Positions 15,971 through 24,393 of a DNA stretch of 64,000 nt are shown in pieces. The stretch comes from Stenotrophomonas rhizophila (lineage in GTDB: Bacteria; Pseudomonadota; Gammaproteobacteria; Xanthomonadales; Xanthomonadaceae): assembly GCF_007667275.1 (NCBI RefSeq), contig NZ_VDQT01000001.1:248001-312000 (forward strand). Reading direction: 5' to 3'. Position numbers and translations under genes: made by a program. The notes beneath the pieces were generated by a model. That model saw only the letters and a program-made list of their open reading frames with translations, did no database searches and was not told where the DNA came from. Position 1 is the stretch's first letter, and the number at the start of each line of letters is the position of its first letter.

Positions 15971-17285
15971 GGCGCTGCGCCGGCGCGGCGTGCACTGGTG
16001 GACCAGCGTGGCCCTGATCCTGATCGGTCTGCTGGTGCTGTTGGCCATCGCAGTGCAGAGCTTCAGTGGCCAGCTGCTGATGGAAGGTCGCTATTGGGCC
16101 GACCTTACGCGTGCGATCTCCAACGACCACGCCGAACGGGTGCGCCAAGGCCGCGCCGGGGAACTGCCACGCGAAGGGCTGGTCCGCTCCTGGTACCTGC
16201 CGGGCGGCGTAGCGCCGCCGGACCTGCCGCGCCCGCTGGCCAACCTGTCGGCGGGAAACTACAGCTCCGAGGCCTCGCTGCTGGATGATGCGGTGAACCT
16301 TGAAGCGGGCACGACCTATCACGCGGTAGTAGCGGATCTTCCCCGCGGCAGGCTGGTGACGCTGGTGGACATCGAGCCCCTGGAGCAGCAGCAGAACCGC
16401 TACGCGCGCCTGAGCCTGCTCTGGATAGTGTGCTTCGCCGCGGTGATTGGCGGTTTCATCGCCTGGCTGCATGCCAACCTGGTGCGACCGGTACGTGACC
16501 TGGCCGCGCGCATGCAGGCCATCGACCCCAGCGAAACCGGCGCGCGCCTGCCGACCGACTACCAGCGCGAAGAAATCCAGGTCATCGCGCAGGCCAGCAA
16601 CGCGCACCTGGACCGGGTAGCGCAGTTCATCCAGCGCGAGCGCAGCCTGCTCGACCAGGCCAGTCACGAATTCCGCACGCCTATCGCCGTGATTGCCGGC
16701 GCCGCAGACGTGCTGCGCCAGTTGCCGCTGCCGGATACCTCGCAGCCGGCGTTGGCGCGGATCGAACACGCCGTGGAAGACCTTTCCGAAACGATGGTGG
16801 CGCTGCTGTACCTGGCACGCGAAGCGCCACCGGATGACGAGGTCACGGATGTAACCGCCCTGCATGACTTCCTGCCCCACGTGGCACGCGACCACGAACA
16901 CCTGTTGCGCGGCAAGGACGCAGCACTGCACTGCGGCGCGCTGGAGCCCACGTTCATCGCCGCACCGGAGGCAATGATCCGCATTGCGGTGAGCAACCTG
17001 GTCCGCAACGCGATCGAGAACACCGAGGTGGGCCTGGTGGAGATCACCCTGGCGCAGGGCAGGGTGACCGTCACCGATTCAGGCAGTGGCTTCAACCCGG
17101 TAGAGGCAGCGCGGCGCTACCGCGACAGCCTGCGTCAGGCCGTGCCCGCGCGCGGGCAGGGGCTGGGACTGTTCCTGATCGGCCGCATCTGCGACCGCTT
17201 CCGCTGGACGCTCGACATCGACTCCGGTACCCACGGCACCCGCGCAACGCTGGATGTCTCAGCCAGCGTAGTGGAAGTTCCGTAA
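15963..17285 (+). CDS. Sensor histidine kinase of the RND/LpxO operon
   Basis: The 440-aa protein starts with GTG, overlapping the regulator gene by 8 nt. It has TM1 (about 15-35), a periplasmic sensor region of about 115 residues, TM2 (about 152-170), a HAMP segment (ANLVRPVRDLAARMQAID), the dimerisation/phosphoacceptor box LLDQASHEFRTPIAV with H235, and an ATP-binding domain with N box AVSNLVRNAIENT, G1 box VTVTDSGSGF and G2 box GQGLGLFLIGRIC. The periplasmic region matches no sensor domain I can name. It is the last gene of the operon. Confidence 0.95.
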   Translation: MDRALRRRGVHWWTSVALILIGLLVLLAIAVQSFSGQLLMEGRYWADLTRAISNDHAERVRQGRAGELPREGLVRSWYLPGGVAPPDLPRPLANLSAGNYSSEASLLDDAVNLEAGTTYHAVVADLPRGRLVTLVDIEPLEQQQNRYARLSLLWIVCFAAVIGGFIAWLHANLVRPVRDLAARMQAIDPSETGARLPTDYQREEIQVIAQASNAHLDRVAQFIQRERSLLDQASHEFRTPIAVIAGAADVLRQLPLPDTSQPALARIEHAVEDLSETMVALLYLAREAPPDDEVTDVTALHDFLPHVARDHEHLLRGKDAALHCGALEPTFIAAPEAMIRIAVSNLVRNAIENTEVGLVEITLAQGRVTVTDSGSGFNPVEAARRYRDSLRQAVPARGQGLGLFLIGRICDRFRWTLDIDSGTHGTRATLDVSASVVEVP

Positions 17286-17296
17286 CAGCCCGCCCA

Positions 17297-17331
17297 CGAC
17301 ATTCCGCCGACATCGCCACTTCATCCTCACC
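17297..17331 (+). promoter_or_regulatory. Direct-repeat motif upstream of mipA: second probable response-regulator site
   Basis: CGACATT at 17297 and CGACA at 17308 have the same 11-bp spacing as the block upstream of the RND operon, with 26 of 35 positions identical across the block. It lies 52 nt before the mipA ATG. A hairpin ACCCGC/GCGGGT follows in the untranslated leader. Confidence 0.6.
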
Positions 17332-17383
17332 TGGAACCGACCCGCACCGCGCGGGTCTCCTTCCCGATGAGGTCTGTCGTCTT

Positions 17384-18181
17384 ATGTTCAAGTTCATTTG
17401 GCCCTTGCTGGCTTGCGGTTTGTCGTCCACTGCCTTGGCGCAGGAGGGGCCTGGCGGTGATCCGGGTGAGCAGGGTCCACCGCGATGGGGGCTGGGGATT
17501 GCGGCCATGGTGAGCGATAGCCCCTACGCGGGCGAAGGGACCAAGGTAATGCCCATCCCACTGGTCACCTACCACGGCGAGCGGTTCTACCTGGAAGGGC
17601 TGAGCGCCGGCTGGGTGGTTGCAAAAGGCGATTCCTTCGAGCTGGCCGCGGTGGCCAAAGGGCGCATGGACGGGTTCGATGTAAAGGACCTCGGGCGCTC
17701 TGAGCTGGCAGGCAACGGCATGGATTACCGCCTGCTTGAAGACCGCGACATGGGCCTGGACCTGGGGGCGAAGTTCAAATGGAGCGACGGCAATAGTGAG
17801 CTGGAAGTCGAACTGCTCGCCGACGCCACCGACACCAGTGGCGGCCAGGAATTCTCGCTGCAATACGGCTATGGGTTCGACGTGGGAATGGGCCGTATCA
17901 CTCCCAACGTCGGGGTCACGTGGCAGTCCAAAGACATGGCCAACTATTACTACGGCACCCTGAAGGAAGAAGTGGCGCGCGGCGTGGTGGATTACAAACC
18001 CGGCGCGGTGACCATCCCACACGTGGGCGTTGGCTACTTCCGGCCCCTGGGTGAGAAGTGGATGCTGCTGGGCTTTGCCCAGTACAAGCTGCTGCCGGAC
18101 AAGATCACCGACAGCCCGCTCATCGAGCGTGACACGAACGGCAGCGCCTCCGTGTTCGTGGGCTTCTCGCGCGGCTTCTGA
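17384..18181 (+). CDS. MipA/OmpV family outer-membrane protein
   Basis: The 265-aa product has a Sec signal (MFKFIWPLLACGLSSTALA, cleaved before QEG). It carries the MipA/OmpV pattern: WGLGIAAMVSDSPYAGEGTKVMPIPLVTYHGERFYLEG near the N-terminus, a series of amphipathic beta strands, NVGVTWQSKDMANYYYG, and a C-terminal strand ending SASVFVGFSRGF with terminal Phe, the outer-membrane assembly signal. Family members are outer-membrane barrels tied to peptidoglycan-synthesis complexes and envelope stress. It follows the kinase gene by 98 nt and has its own copy of the putative regulator site, so it is probably a target of the adjacent two-component system. Confidence 0.92.
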   Translation: MFKFIWPLLACGLSSTALAQEGPGGDPGEQGPPRWGLGIAAMVSDSPYAGEGTKVMPIPLVTYHGERFYLEGLSAGWVVAKGDSFELAAVAKGRMDGFDVKDLGRSELAGNGMDYRLLEDRDMGLDLGAKFKWSDGNSELEVELLADATDTSGGQEFSLQYGYGFDVGMGRITPNVGVTWQSKDMANYYYGTLKEEVARGVVDYKPGAVTIPHVGVGYFRPLGEKWMLLGFAQYKLLPDKITDSPLIERDTNGSASVFVGFSRGF

Positions 18182-18415
18182 GGCTCACGCGAAGCCCCAT
18201 TGCCCGCTGGCCAACGCAGATCGCGACATGGCTGGCGGGACCTGGCAGCACCTAGCTGCATTCCGCTTCCATGCGCGGGGTCACCCCGTGTTGCCACGCT
18301 CACTCCGCATCCAATCTCAACCTACGAGACAATTTTCGAACATAATTGCCCCTGCAGCCCGGTTACCCGGTCTGCGTTGACACAATGGAGTGTTTCAGGA
18401 ACAGGGGGCGTGACA

Positions 18416-20011
18416 ATGGATAGGAACGACGCGCAGAACGCGCAGTTGGATGGAGAAGGCCTGCCCGAAGGGCAGAGGAACCAGGATGGCGCGCAGGCGC
18501 ACCCGACCGACGGGGCGGATTCACCCGCGATGGACCACCAGGTTGAACTGGCGCAGGTAGCACTGGACATCCAGCAGCGCCAGCCCGGCAACGACGTCGA
18601 AGGGCAGGACCCGCAGTGGCTCGCAGAGGCACTCTGGCAGCACATCGGACAGGAGGGCGAAGGCACCAGCTACAGCCGCGAGAAGGCTCACCGCGATGCG
18701 GTAGCGGCAACTGCCACGGTAATCGGATTCCGTGCCGCCAAGCAGAGTGCTGCCCAGTACCAGGCGACCGGCGGCGGCATCCGCAACTGGTTTGCCGAAG
18801 CACTTGCACGGGTTTCCCAGGCCAACAGTGCAGATGGTACGGGCAGGTACTCGGGCCGTATCGACACCGAGCTGGAAAAGGCAACGGCCCACGCCCGCGA
18901 CACCATTACCTGCAAGGATGGCTCGATCAATCAGAGCGAGCACCTGCACGGGCACATCGCCGAGCAGCACCACACAGATACCTTCAACATCGATGCGGCC
19001 ACCCAGGATTCCGGCGTTCGCGCCGAGCGCCTGGAATCGCTCAAGCCGAATTCGGCAGATATCCGCGTTGCCGATGGGAACGACACCGTCGACTACCAAT
19101 CCAAGTACGGGCGTACCGCGGAGAATTCGGAACAGGCCTTCAAGGATGGCGACTACGGCAGCCAGGAACGTCTGGTGCCGGCAGGGCAGGAAGGCCAGGT
19201 GGAGCGGGGTACCGACCGGGTAAGCCACGATGGCGTGGAATCGGAGCCGCTGTCCCACGAAGAAGCTAAACAAAGGCAGGAACAGGCGCAGGAAGAAGGC
19301 CGCTCCCATGAATACAGCTGGGACGACGTCGACCTGTTCACGCTCAGCAAGCAGGTCGCCAGGCAGGCCCTGCTGGCGGCGGCGCTGGCGGTGGCCGTGC
19401 AGGGCGTGCGCATCGGCGGTCGCCGCGCCTGGAATGCATGGCGCGGTAACGAGAACCCCAGCTTGAAGGAAGACTGGGACGAGTTCTGCGATTCCGCGCT
19501 GCGCAGCGGCGTACAGTCTGGTGTGACAGTCGCCCTGGTTGGCGCAGTCGTGGTGGCCGCGAGGAAGGGCTGGCTGGGAACCTCGCTGCAAGGCGCCGAC
19601 GCCAGTTTGATCGCCATGGCGGCCTGCGTGGCGGTGGAGAATGCCCGCGTGCTTTACAAGCTCAGTCGGGAGGAATGCACCTTGGCCGAAGCCTCCGCAG
19701 AGCTGCTGGAAACCAACTTCGTCACCATTGCGACCTTGGCCGGCAGTTATGCAGGTTCTTCGCTGGGCTTTGCCATCGGCACCGTGTTCGGCGGTGTCGG
19801 CGTACCGATCTGCGCCTTCGTTGGGAGCTTCATCGGCGGCACCCTGGCATCGTTCGCGGCCAATGCCGTGGTCAAGGTCACTCCGCGCCTGGTCAACTAC
19901 CTGGTCGACTGCGCCACGCCGATCGGCGCCAAGGCCCGCGATGCCACCTCGAACGCACTGTACGCCCTGGCTGATTCGGTACGTGGCGTGGCACGCTGGG
20001 TGGGCGCATGA
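18416..20011 (+). CDS. Multi-pass membrane protein with glycine-zipper segment, unknown function
   Basis: ATG 18416 follows an AGGAACAGGGGG ribosome site; the longer upstream frame has no support. The 531-aa protein has a long acidic, Gln/Asp-rich soluble half (1-300). Hydrophobic segments follow: about 323-340 (RQALLAAALAVAVQGV), 383-400 (GVTVALVGAVVVAARKG), 410-425, and a Gly/Ala-rich stretch at about 455-495 (AGSSLGFAIGTVFGGVG, FVGSFIGGTLASFAANAV). The last is a glycine zipper of the kind seen in pore-forming or tightly packed membrane helices. It resembles no named family that I recognise. Its stop overlaps the AAA+ gene start by 4 nt, so the two proteins are probably made together and act together. 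In a defence setting it would be the membrane effector; this is inference. Confidence 0.75.
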   Translation: MDRNDAQNAQLDGEGLPEGQRNQDGAQAHPTDGADSPAMDHQVELAQVALDIQQRQPGNDVEGQDPQWLAEALWQHIGQEGEGTSYSREKAHRDAVAATATVIGFRAAKQSAAQYQATGGGIRNWFAEALARVSQANSADGTGRYSGRIDTELEKATAHARDTITCKDGSINQSEHLHGHIAEQHHTDTFNIDAATQDSGVRAERLESLKPNSADIRVADGNDTVDYQSKYGRTAENSEQAFKDGDYGSQERLVPAGQEGQVERGTDRVSHDGVESEPLSHEEAKQRQEQAQEEGRSHEYSWDDVDLFTLSKQVARQALLAAALAVAVQGVRIGGRRAWNAWRGNENPSLKEDWDEFCDSALRSGVQSGVTVALVGAVVVAARKGWLGTSLQGADASLIAMAACVAVENARVLYKLSREECTLAEASAELLETNFVTIATLAGSYAGSSLGFAIGTVFGGVGVPICAFVGSFIGGTLASFAANAVVKVTPRLVNYLVDCATPIGAKARDATSNALYALADSVRGVARWVGA

Positions 20012-23000
20012 TCCGCTCGGCGCTGGATTCGCGCCAGCGTTTCCTGGATGACATGCAGCGGGCCCTGCGTGGTGGCCATCCCGGCGTGGTGGTGACCACG
20101 CGCGAGAACGGGCGACTGGACGCCCTGCTGGCCGAGCTCGCCGGCACGCTGGGGCTGAAGCTGATCGAGTGGAACAGCGCTTTTGGCGAGGTCGATTCCC
20201 GCAGCAAGCTACCGCGGCTCGAGGTGGATGAGGCCCTGCCCGACCTGCGTGAGGCGTTGCGGGAACAGATGGCGACCACCCTGACGGGCCGCCTGATCGT
20301 CGTGGCCGACGCCGGCATGGCGTTGGTGTCGCATCCGCGTGCGGTGCCGGCCATGGGGCAGATGCTGCAGCGGTTGGCACGACAGGCGCCCGGGCGCTCG
20401 CTGGTAGTCCTGGTCACGCCGGATGGTGAACTTCCGCAGGCCGGCCAGCTGCCGGTGCTGCCGCAGGTGCGCCTGCATGCCCCCGGCGAAGAGGAGATTG
20501 CTCGCCTGGTGACGGACGAGCTGGCACGGCATGGCAAGGCTGCGGACGAGTCCTTGGCCGCGCCGCTGCGCCAAGCCTGCATGGGGCTGGGTGAAGACTC
20601 GGTACGGGCACTGCTCAGCCAGGCCGCGCTGGACGAACCGCGCGAAGCTCGCCAGGTACTGCGGGATGTCAACCGTGAGAAGGCCGCGCTGATCGCCGGC
20701 AGCAGCCCGCTGCAGGTGGTGACCCCCTCTGAAGAGACTGCCACCATCGGTGGCCTGGAGCAGCTGCGGGGTTGGCTCAAGCAACGCGGCGAGGTCTTCG
20801 CCGACCGCACCGGCGCGGCGAAGCAGCGTGTTCGCCTGCCCAAGGGCGTGCTTATCGCGGGCATGCCCGGCTGCGGCAAGTCCCTCACCGCCAAACTGAC
20901 CGCCAGGGAGTTCAACCTGCCGCTGCTGAAGCTGGACGTGGGCCGCCTGATGGGCCGCTACGTAGGCGACAGCGAAGCCAACATGCGTAGCGCCTTGGCT
21001 ACAGCCGAAGGCATGAGCCCCTGCATCCTGTGGATGGACGAGCTTGAAAAGGCGTTCTCCGGCCTGGGTACCAACCAGGCCTCCGAGGTATCCACCCGCC
21101 TGGTGGGCTATCTCCTGACCTGGATGCAGGAAAACACTCAGCCAGTGTTCGTGGTGGCCACCGCCAACGATGTGACCAAGCTGCCGCCGGAGTTGCTCCG
21201 CAAGGGACGCTTCGACGAAGTGTTCTACGTTGATTTCCCCAACCAGGGCGAGCGCAGGGCGATCCTGGACATCCACCTTGGCGTGGAAGAAGACGTCATC
21301 AGCGGCGTCGAGCGCGATGCGCTGTGCAAGCAGATGCGTGATTTCAGCGGCGCTGACATCGAAATGGCTGTGAGCGAGGCCAGGCTGCAGGCGTTCATCG
21401 CCAAGGAGCCACTGGCCACGCACCACATCCAGATGGCCGTGCACGAAACGGTACCGCTCGGGCAGACGCTGGCCGAACAGATCCAGAAGTCCCAGGAGAA
21501 GTTCTCCACCCTGAAGCTGCGCCCTGCATCCGAGCCCGCTGCCGATGGCATGACCCTGGTCCGGCTGCGGGAAATGGCCGGTGGCAACGAGAAACAGCGC
21601 ATCCAGGCCGGTGGTCACGGTGATGCGCCGAACGACGTGCTGGAGAAGCTGGGCAAGGACGAAAACGAGGCCGTGGTACTGGCAGTGCTTCGGCACCCGC
21701 ACTGCCCGCAGAAGGTGCTGAGCTACTGGCTCGAAATGGACACCGCCAACAAGGTGTTCAAGCCCGCGCTGTTCGAGGCGGCCGCGCTGCACATGGACGC
21801 ACCCTCGGAGCTGCTGGCAGAACTTGTACGCTCCAAGGACAGCCCTGTGGACACCAAGCTGGCTATGCAGCTGCACGCACTCCCGCACTGCCCCGGTGCG
21901 GTGCTGGAAGCACTGATGGACCTGCGCAAGGACGAGTCCTGGCAGGGGGCCATCCTTCGACATGCAAACTGCCCACACACGTTGCTCAAAAAATTCGCCG
22001 CTTCGGCGGACGTGAAGCTGCGTGCAGCCGCGGCCAGCCATGCCTCGCTTCCCGACGCCACGCGTGCAACGCTGCTGAAGAGCGACGATGTGTTCGTGCT
22101 GGCTGCGTTGTCTACGAACATCGGCTGCAGCATGGAAGAGCGCGAGTTCTGCCTGGACCTGGTCAATGCCCACGGAGTGTTGCGTGACGGCAAGGCGAGC
22201 CAGGCGCTGGAGAAGGTGCTGCACCAGCCTGAACCCATGCATGAGCGTGTCCAGGCGCTGCTTGCCAGGTCCACCGACGCGAGCGTGCTGCGCAAGCTTG
22301 CCGAGCGCCGCGACCTGGGCCGCGACCTGCAGGTCCAGCTGGCCGGCAATCCGGAGCTGATGGATGTACTGGCACGGAACACGGCGCTGGATCCCATGGC
22401 ACAGGAGAGGCTGCTCACCGGTGACACGCTCGACGCCACTGCGGGCGGCGCAGTGGTGTCGCAACTCATCGGGACCACGGCCGGCATTGTTGCGAGTATG
22501 GCGTACTCCACTCTTGTTCAGCAGCTCCGACCCAGGGAAACGACGAAGGCCGCGCGGCTGCTTGCATCCAACCCGGCGCTGGATGCCCGGCTCATCGAAA
22601 AGGTCGCCAGGCTCGGGGACGAGGAGACGCGCTGCGTACTTGCCGCCCGGTCGTCGCTGCCGGTTGCGTGGGCGCGATGGCTGGTCGAGAACAAGCCTGC
22701 ACGTAAGACCCTCAAGGCGTTGGCAGGGAATGCAGCGGTTGCCGGGAGCCTTCCTGAGAGCTTCGCCGAGGCGGCAGTCACCTGGTGCAATGGCGTGGAC
22801 CGGCTGGAGATGATAGAAGCCGGGGTACTTTCCAAGGCTGTCATCCAGAGCTTGTCCAGCTCCATCGGGGACGCCGACGTGCAGGAAGTGCTGACCGAGT
22901 TCGCACGCTGGGAGGGGTTGCTGAAGACCGAGCCGGCCGAGGGCGATGTCGAGGCACAGAAGGGCAGGGACCGTGCTCGGCTGCTGCGGACACTGCGCGA

Positions 23001-23052
23001 CCGTGCGTATGTCCTCGCGCAGGGGAACGCCGCGCTTTCAGGCAAGGCGTAA
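20008..23052 (+). CDS. Ycf46-like AAA+ ATPase with C-terminal helical repeats
   Basis: The 1014-aa protein has an inactive P-loop-like N-terminal domain (1-240; VVVTTRENGRLDALLAELA). A classical AAA+ module follows, with Walker A AGMPGCGKS (284-292), Walker B CILWMDELEKAF (339-350), sensor 1 FVVATANDV and Arg finger LRKGRFDEVF (398-406). This order matches Ycf46/FtsH-like ATPases without a protease domain. From about residue 530 on there are leucine/histidine-rich helical repeats such as VLRHPHCPQKVLSYWLEM, LHALPHCPGAVLEALM and ILRHANCPHTLLKKFA, resembling leucine-rich-repeat-variant/HEAT arrays. It probably remodels or gates a partner, with the co-encoded membrane protein the obvious one. 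The gap to the next large gene is 150 nt. Confidence 0.85.
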   Translation: MIRSALDSRQRFLDDMQRALRGGHPGVVVTTRENGRLDALLAELAGTLGLKLIEWNSAFGEVDSRSKLPRLEVDEALPDLREALREQMATTLTGRLIVVADAGMALVSHPRAVPAMGQMLQRLARQAPGRSLVVLVTPDGELPQAGQLPVLPQVRLHAPGEEEIARLVTDELARHGKAADESLAAPLRQACMGLGEDSVRALLSQAALDEPREARQVLRDVNREKAALIAGSSPLQVVTPSEETATIGGLEQLRGWLKQRGEVFADRTGAAKQRVRLPKGVLIAGMPGCGKSLTAKLTAREFNLPLLKLDVGRLMGRYVGDSEANMRSALATAEGMSPCILWMDELEKAFSGLGTNQASEVSTRLVGYLLTWMQENTQPVFVVATANDVTKLPPELLRKGRFDEVFYVDFPNQGERRAILDIHLGVEEDVISGVERDALCKQMRDFSGADIEMAVSEARLQAFIAKEPLATHHIQMAVHETVPLGQTLAEQIQKSQEKFSTLKLRPASEPAADGMTLVRLREMAGGNEKQRIQAGGHGDAPNDVLEKLGKDENEAVVLAVLRHPHCPQKVLSYWLEMDTANKVFKPALFEAAALHMDAPSELLAELVRSKDSPVDTKLAMQLHALPHCPGAVLEALMDLRKDESWQGAILRHANCPHTLLKKFAASADVKLRAAAASHASLPDATRATLLKSDDVFVLAALSTNIGCSMEEREFCLDLVNAHGVLRDGKASQALEKVLHQPEPMHERVQALLARSTDASVLRKLAERRDLGRDLQVQLAGNPELMDVLARNTALDPMAQERLLTGDTLDATAGGAVVSQLIGTTAGIVASMAYSTLVQQLRPRETTKAARLLASNPALDARLIEKVARLGDEETRCVLAARSSLPVAWARWLVENKPARKTLKALAGNAAVAGSLPESFAEAAVTWCNGVDRLEMIEAGVLSKAVIQSLSSSIGDADVQEVLTEFARWEGLLKTEPAEGDVEAQKGRDRARLLRTLRDRAYVLAQGNAALSGKA

Positions 23053-23123
23053 CCGCGGCGCCGTGGCTGAGGGATTCCAGGGAAGTTGAATCGCAGGACC
23101 AGATAAAGGAACAGGGGAACAAC

Positions 23124-23201
23124 ATGCATCATCCATACCGTCGCACGCATCGCGTGCTGCGAAGCGCGCCCGCGTGCGTGCACCTGCGCTGGAGGGGCTG
23201 A
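23124..23201 (+). CDS. Possible 25-aa leader peptide
   Basis: A short frame of 25 codons begins at ATG 23124 after a strong purine-rich ribosome site (AAGGAACAGGGGAAC) and stops 1 nt before the DUF6361 start at 23203. The peptide is rich in His and Arg (MHHPYRRTHRVLRSAPACVH). It may couple translation of the downstream gene to the upstream message, or it may be fortuitous. No homology can be claimed. Confidence 0.3.
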   Translation: MHHPYRRTHRVLRSAPACVHLRWRG

Positions 23202-23202
23202 C

Positions 23203-24393
23203 ATGGCATCCAGCCTGAAATGGCTCGACCACGACGCCACCGCCTACGACCGCAGCACACGCCTGCTTTCGCTGTTGAAAGAGCCTGAGACCCGGGATGA
23301 GCTGGGGATCGGCCGCATCCGCGACGCGCTGTCCGACCAGATGTTCCCAGGGACATCCGTCATCCAGACGCGGCTGCGCTACATGCTGCTGTTGCCGCGC
23401 ATGTTCATCGACCTGGAACAATCCCGCGTTGCGGCGAAGGACTTCCCGGACCGGGCGCGTACTGCCGAGCTGGCACTCAACAAGCGCCTGAAAACGCAGG
23501 ACGGCGCGTTCGGAAAGGAATCGGAGGAGGCGTTGAAGCGGCTGGCCAGTTCCGTGTACTGGGCTGGCCTGCGATCGTGGGGCATCCTGCTGCGCAGTGG
23601 CTCGCAACGCGATTACTACGCCGCCATAGACCTGATCCGTGCCGAGCGCAGCCAGAAGCCTCGCGGCGAAGATGGATTGGAAAGCGGCGATCCCGTGGCG
23701 CCGACCTGGCATCATTCCATCCAGACGCTGGTCGCCTCCTCAGCCCTGCAGGACGGCTCGCTTGACGTGACCCGCGACGAGGCGGTGTTCATCCGTGAGC
23801 AGTGGAAACGCTGCCACCCCGGCTCCCTGCTCACCTGGTTGGCGAACGATGAAACCCGGCTGCGCGAGTGCGCCGGTGCAAGCCTGCCTTGGCTTCATCC
23901 GCAGCGGTCCAGTGCGCCACAACCGCTGCAGGAGCTGCTCGAGCACGCACGCCGCTTCTCCGGGCTGGCCCACGGCGCTGCGCTGGTCTACAACCTGGCC
24001 CTCGCCGAGGCATCAGATAACCCGCAGCGCCGTAGCGTTTACAGCAAGGCGCTGAAGGGTTGGGTAGATGCGTTGCCGGAACTAGATCTTCCTGCCTGGG
24101 ACATGCAGGCGTTCTGGGCGCAGATAGAGCAGGGCGGGAAGCCGGTTCCCGTGCGACTGCGCAGCTTCGTGGACGACTGGCTGGCATTGGTCCATGCGGG
24201 CAAGGCCGACAGTGCGCAGGCGCGGGAACTGGTCGAGCGCCGCGAACGCACGCTGAAGGGCAACCTGTCCCGCTTCAGTCCGGAGAACCTGCCGCGCTGG
24301 GGCGGGGCCTCGGGCATCGGTCTACTCAACTATCGCTGGTCGATCACCAGGACCCACCTGGCCGACCTCCTGCATGGCCTGGAGGCCGCATGA
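23203..24393 (+). CDS. DUF6361 family protein
   Basis: The 396-aa protein opens with the pattern that defines DUF6361: LKWLDHDATAYDRSTRLL, then RDELGIGRIRDALSDQMFPG, then TRLRYMLLLPRMFIDLEQ. The rest is helical and soluble, with no catalytic motif visible. DUF6361 genes tend to be neighbours of helicase and nuclease-like genes in defence regions, and here a PLD-fold gene and a helicase gene follow at once with 4-nt overlaps. It may be a DNA- or partner-recognition subunit; that is inference. A GGAGGGG ribosome site precedes the ATG. Confidence 0.85.
   Translation: MASSLKWLDHDATAYDRSTRLLSLLKEPETRDELGIGRIRDALSDQMFPGTSVIQTRLRYMLLLPRMFIDLEQSRVAAKDFPDRARTAELALNKRLKTQDGAFGKESEEALKRLASSVYWAGLRSWGILLRSGSQRDYYAAIDLIRAERSQKPRGEDGLESGDPVAPTWHHSIQTLVASSALQDGSLDVTRDEAVFIREQWKRCHPGSLLTWLANDETRLRECAGASLPWLHPQRSSAPQPLQELLEHARRFSGLAHGAALVYNLALAEASDNPQRRSVYSKALKGWVDALPELDLPAWDMQAFWAQIEQGGKPVPVRLRSFVDDWLALVHAGKADSAQARELVERRERTLKGNLSRFSPENLPRWGGASGIGLLNYRWSITRTHLADLLHGLEAA

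Noticed and set aside
18200..18415. Upstream extension of the membrane protein gene to 18200
   Set aside because: The extra residues are low-complexity, and a strong ribosome site precedes ATG 18416.
20209..22464. Minus-strand frame of 751 codons opposite the AAA+ ATPase gene
   Set aside because: It shows no protein-like pattern and overlaps a gene with clear AAA+ motifs.
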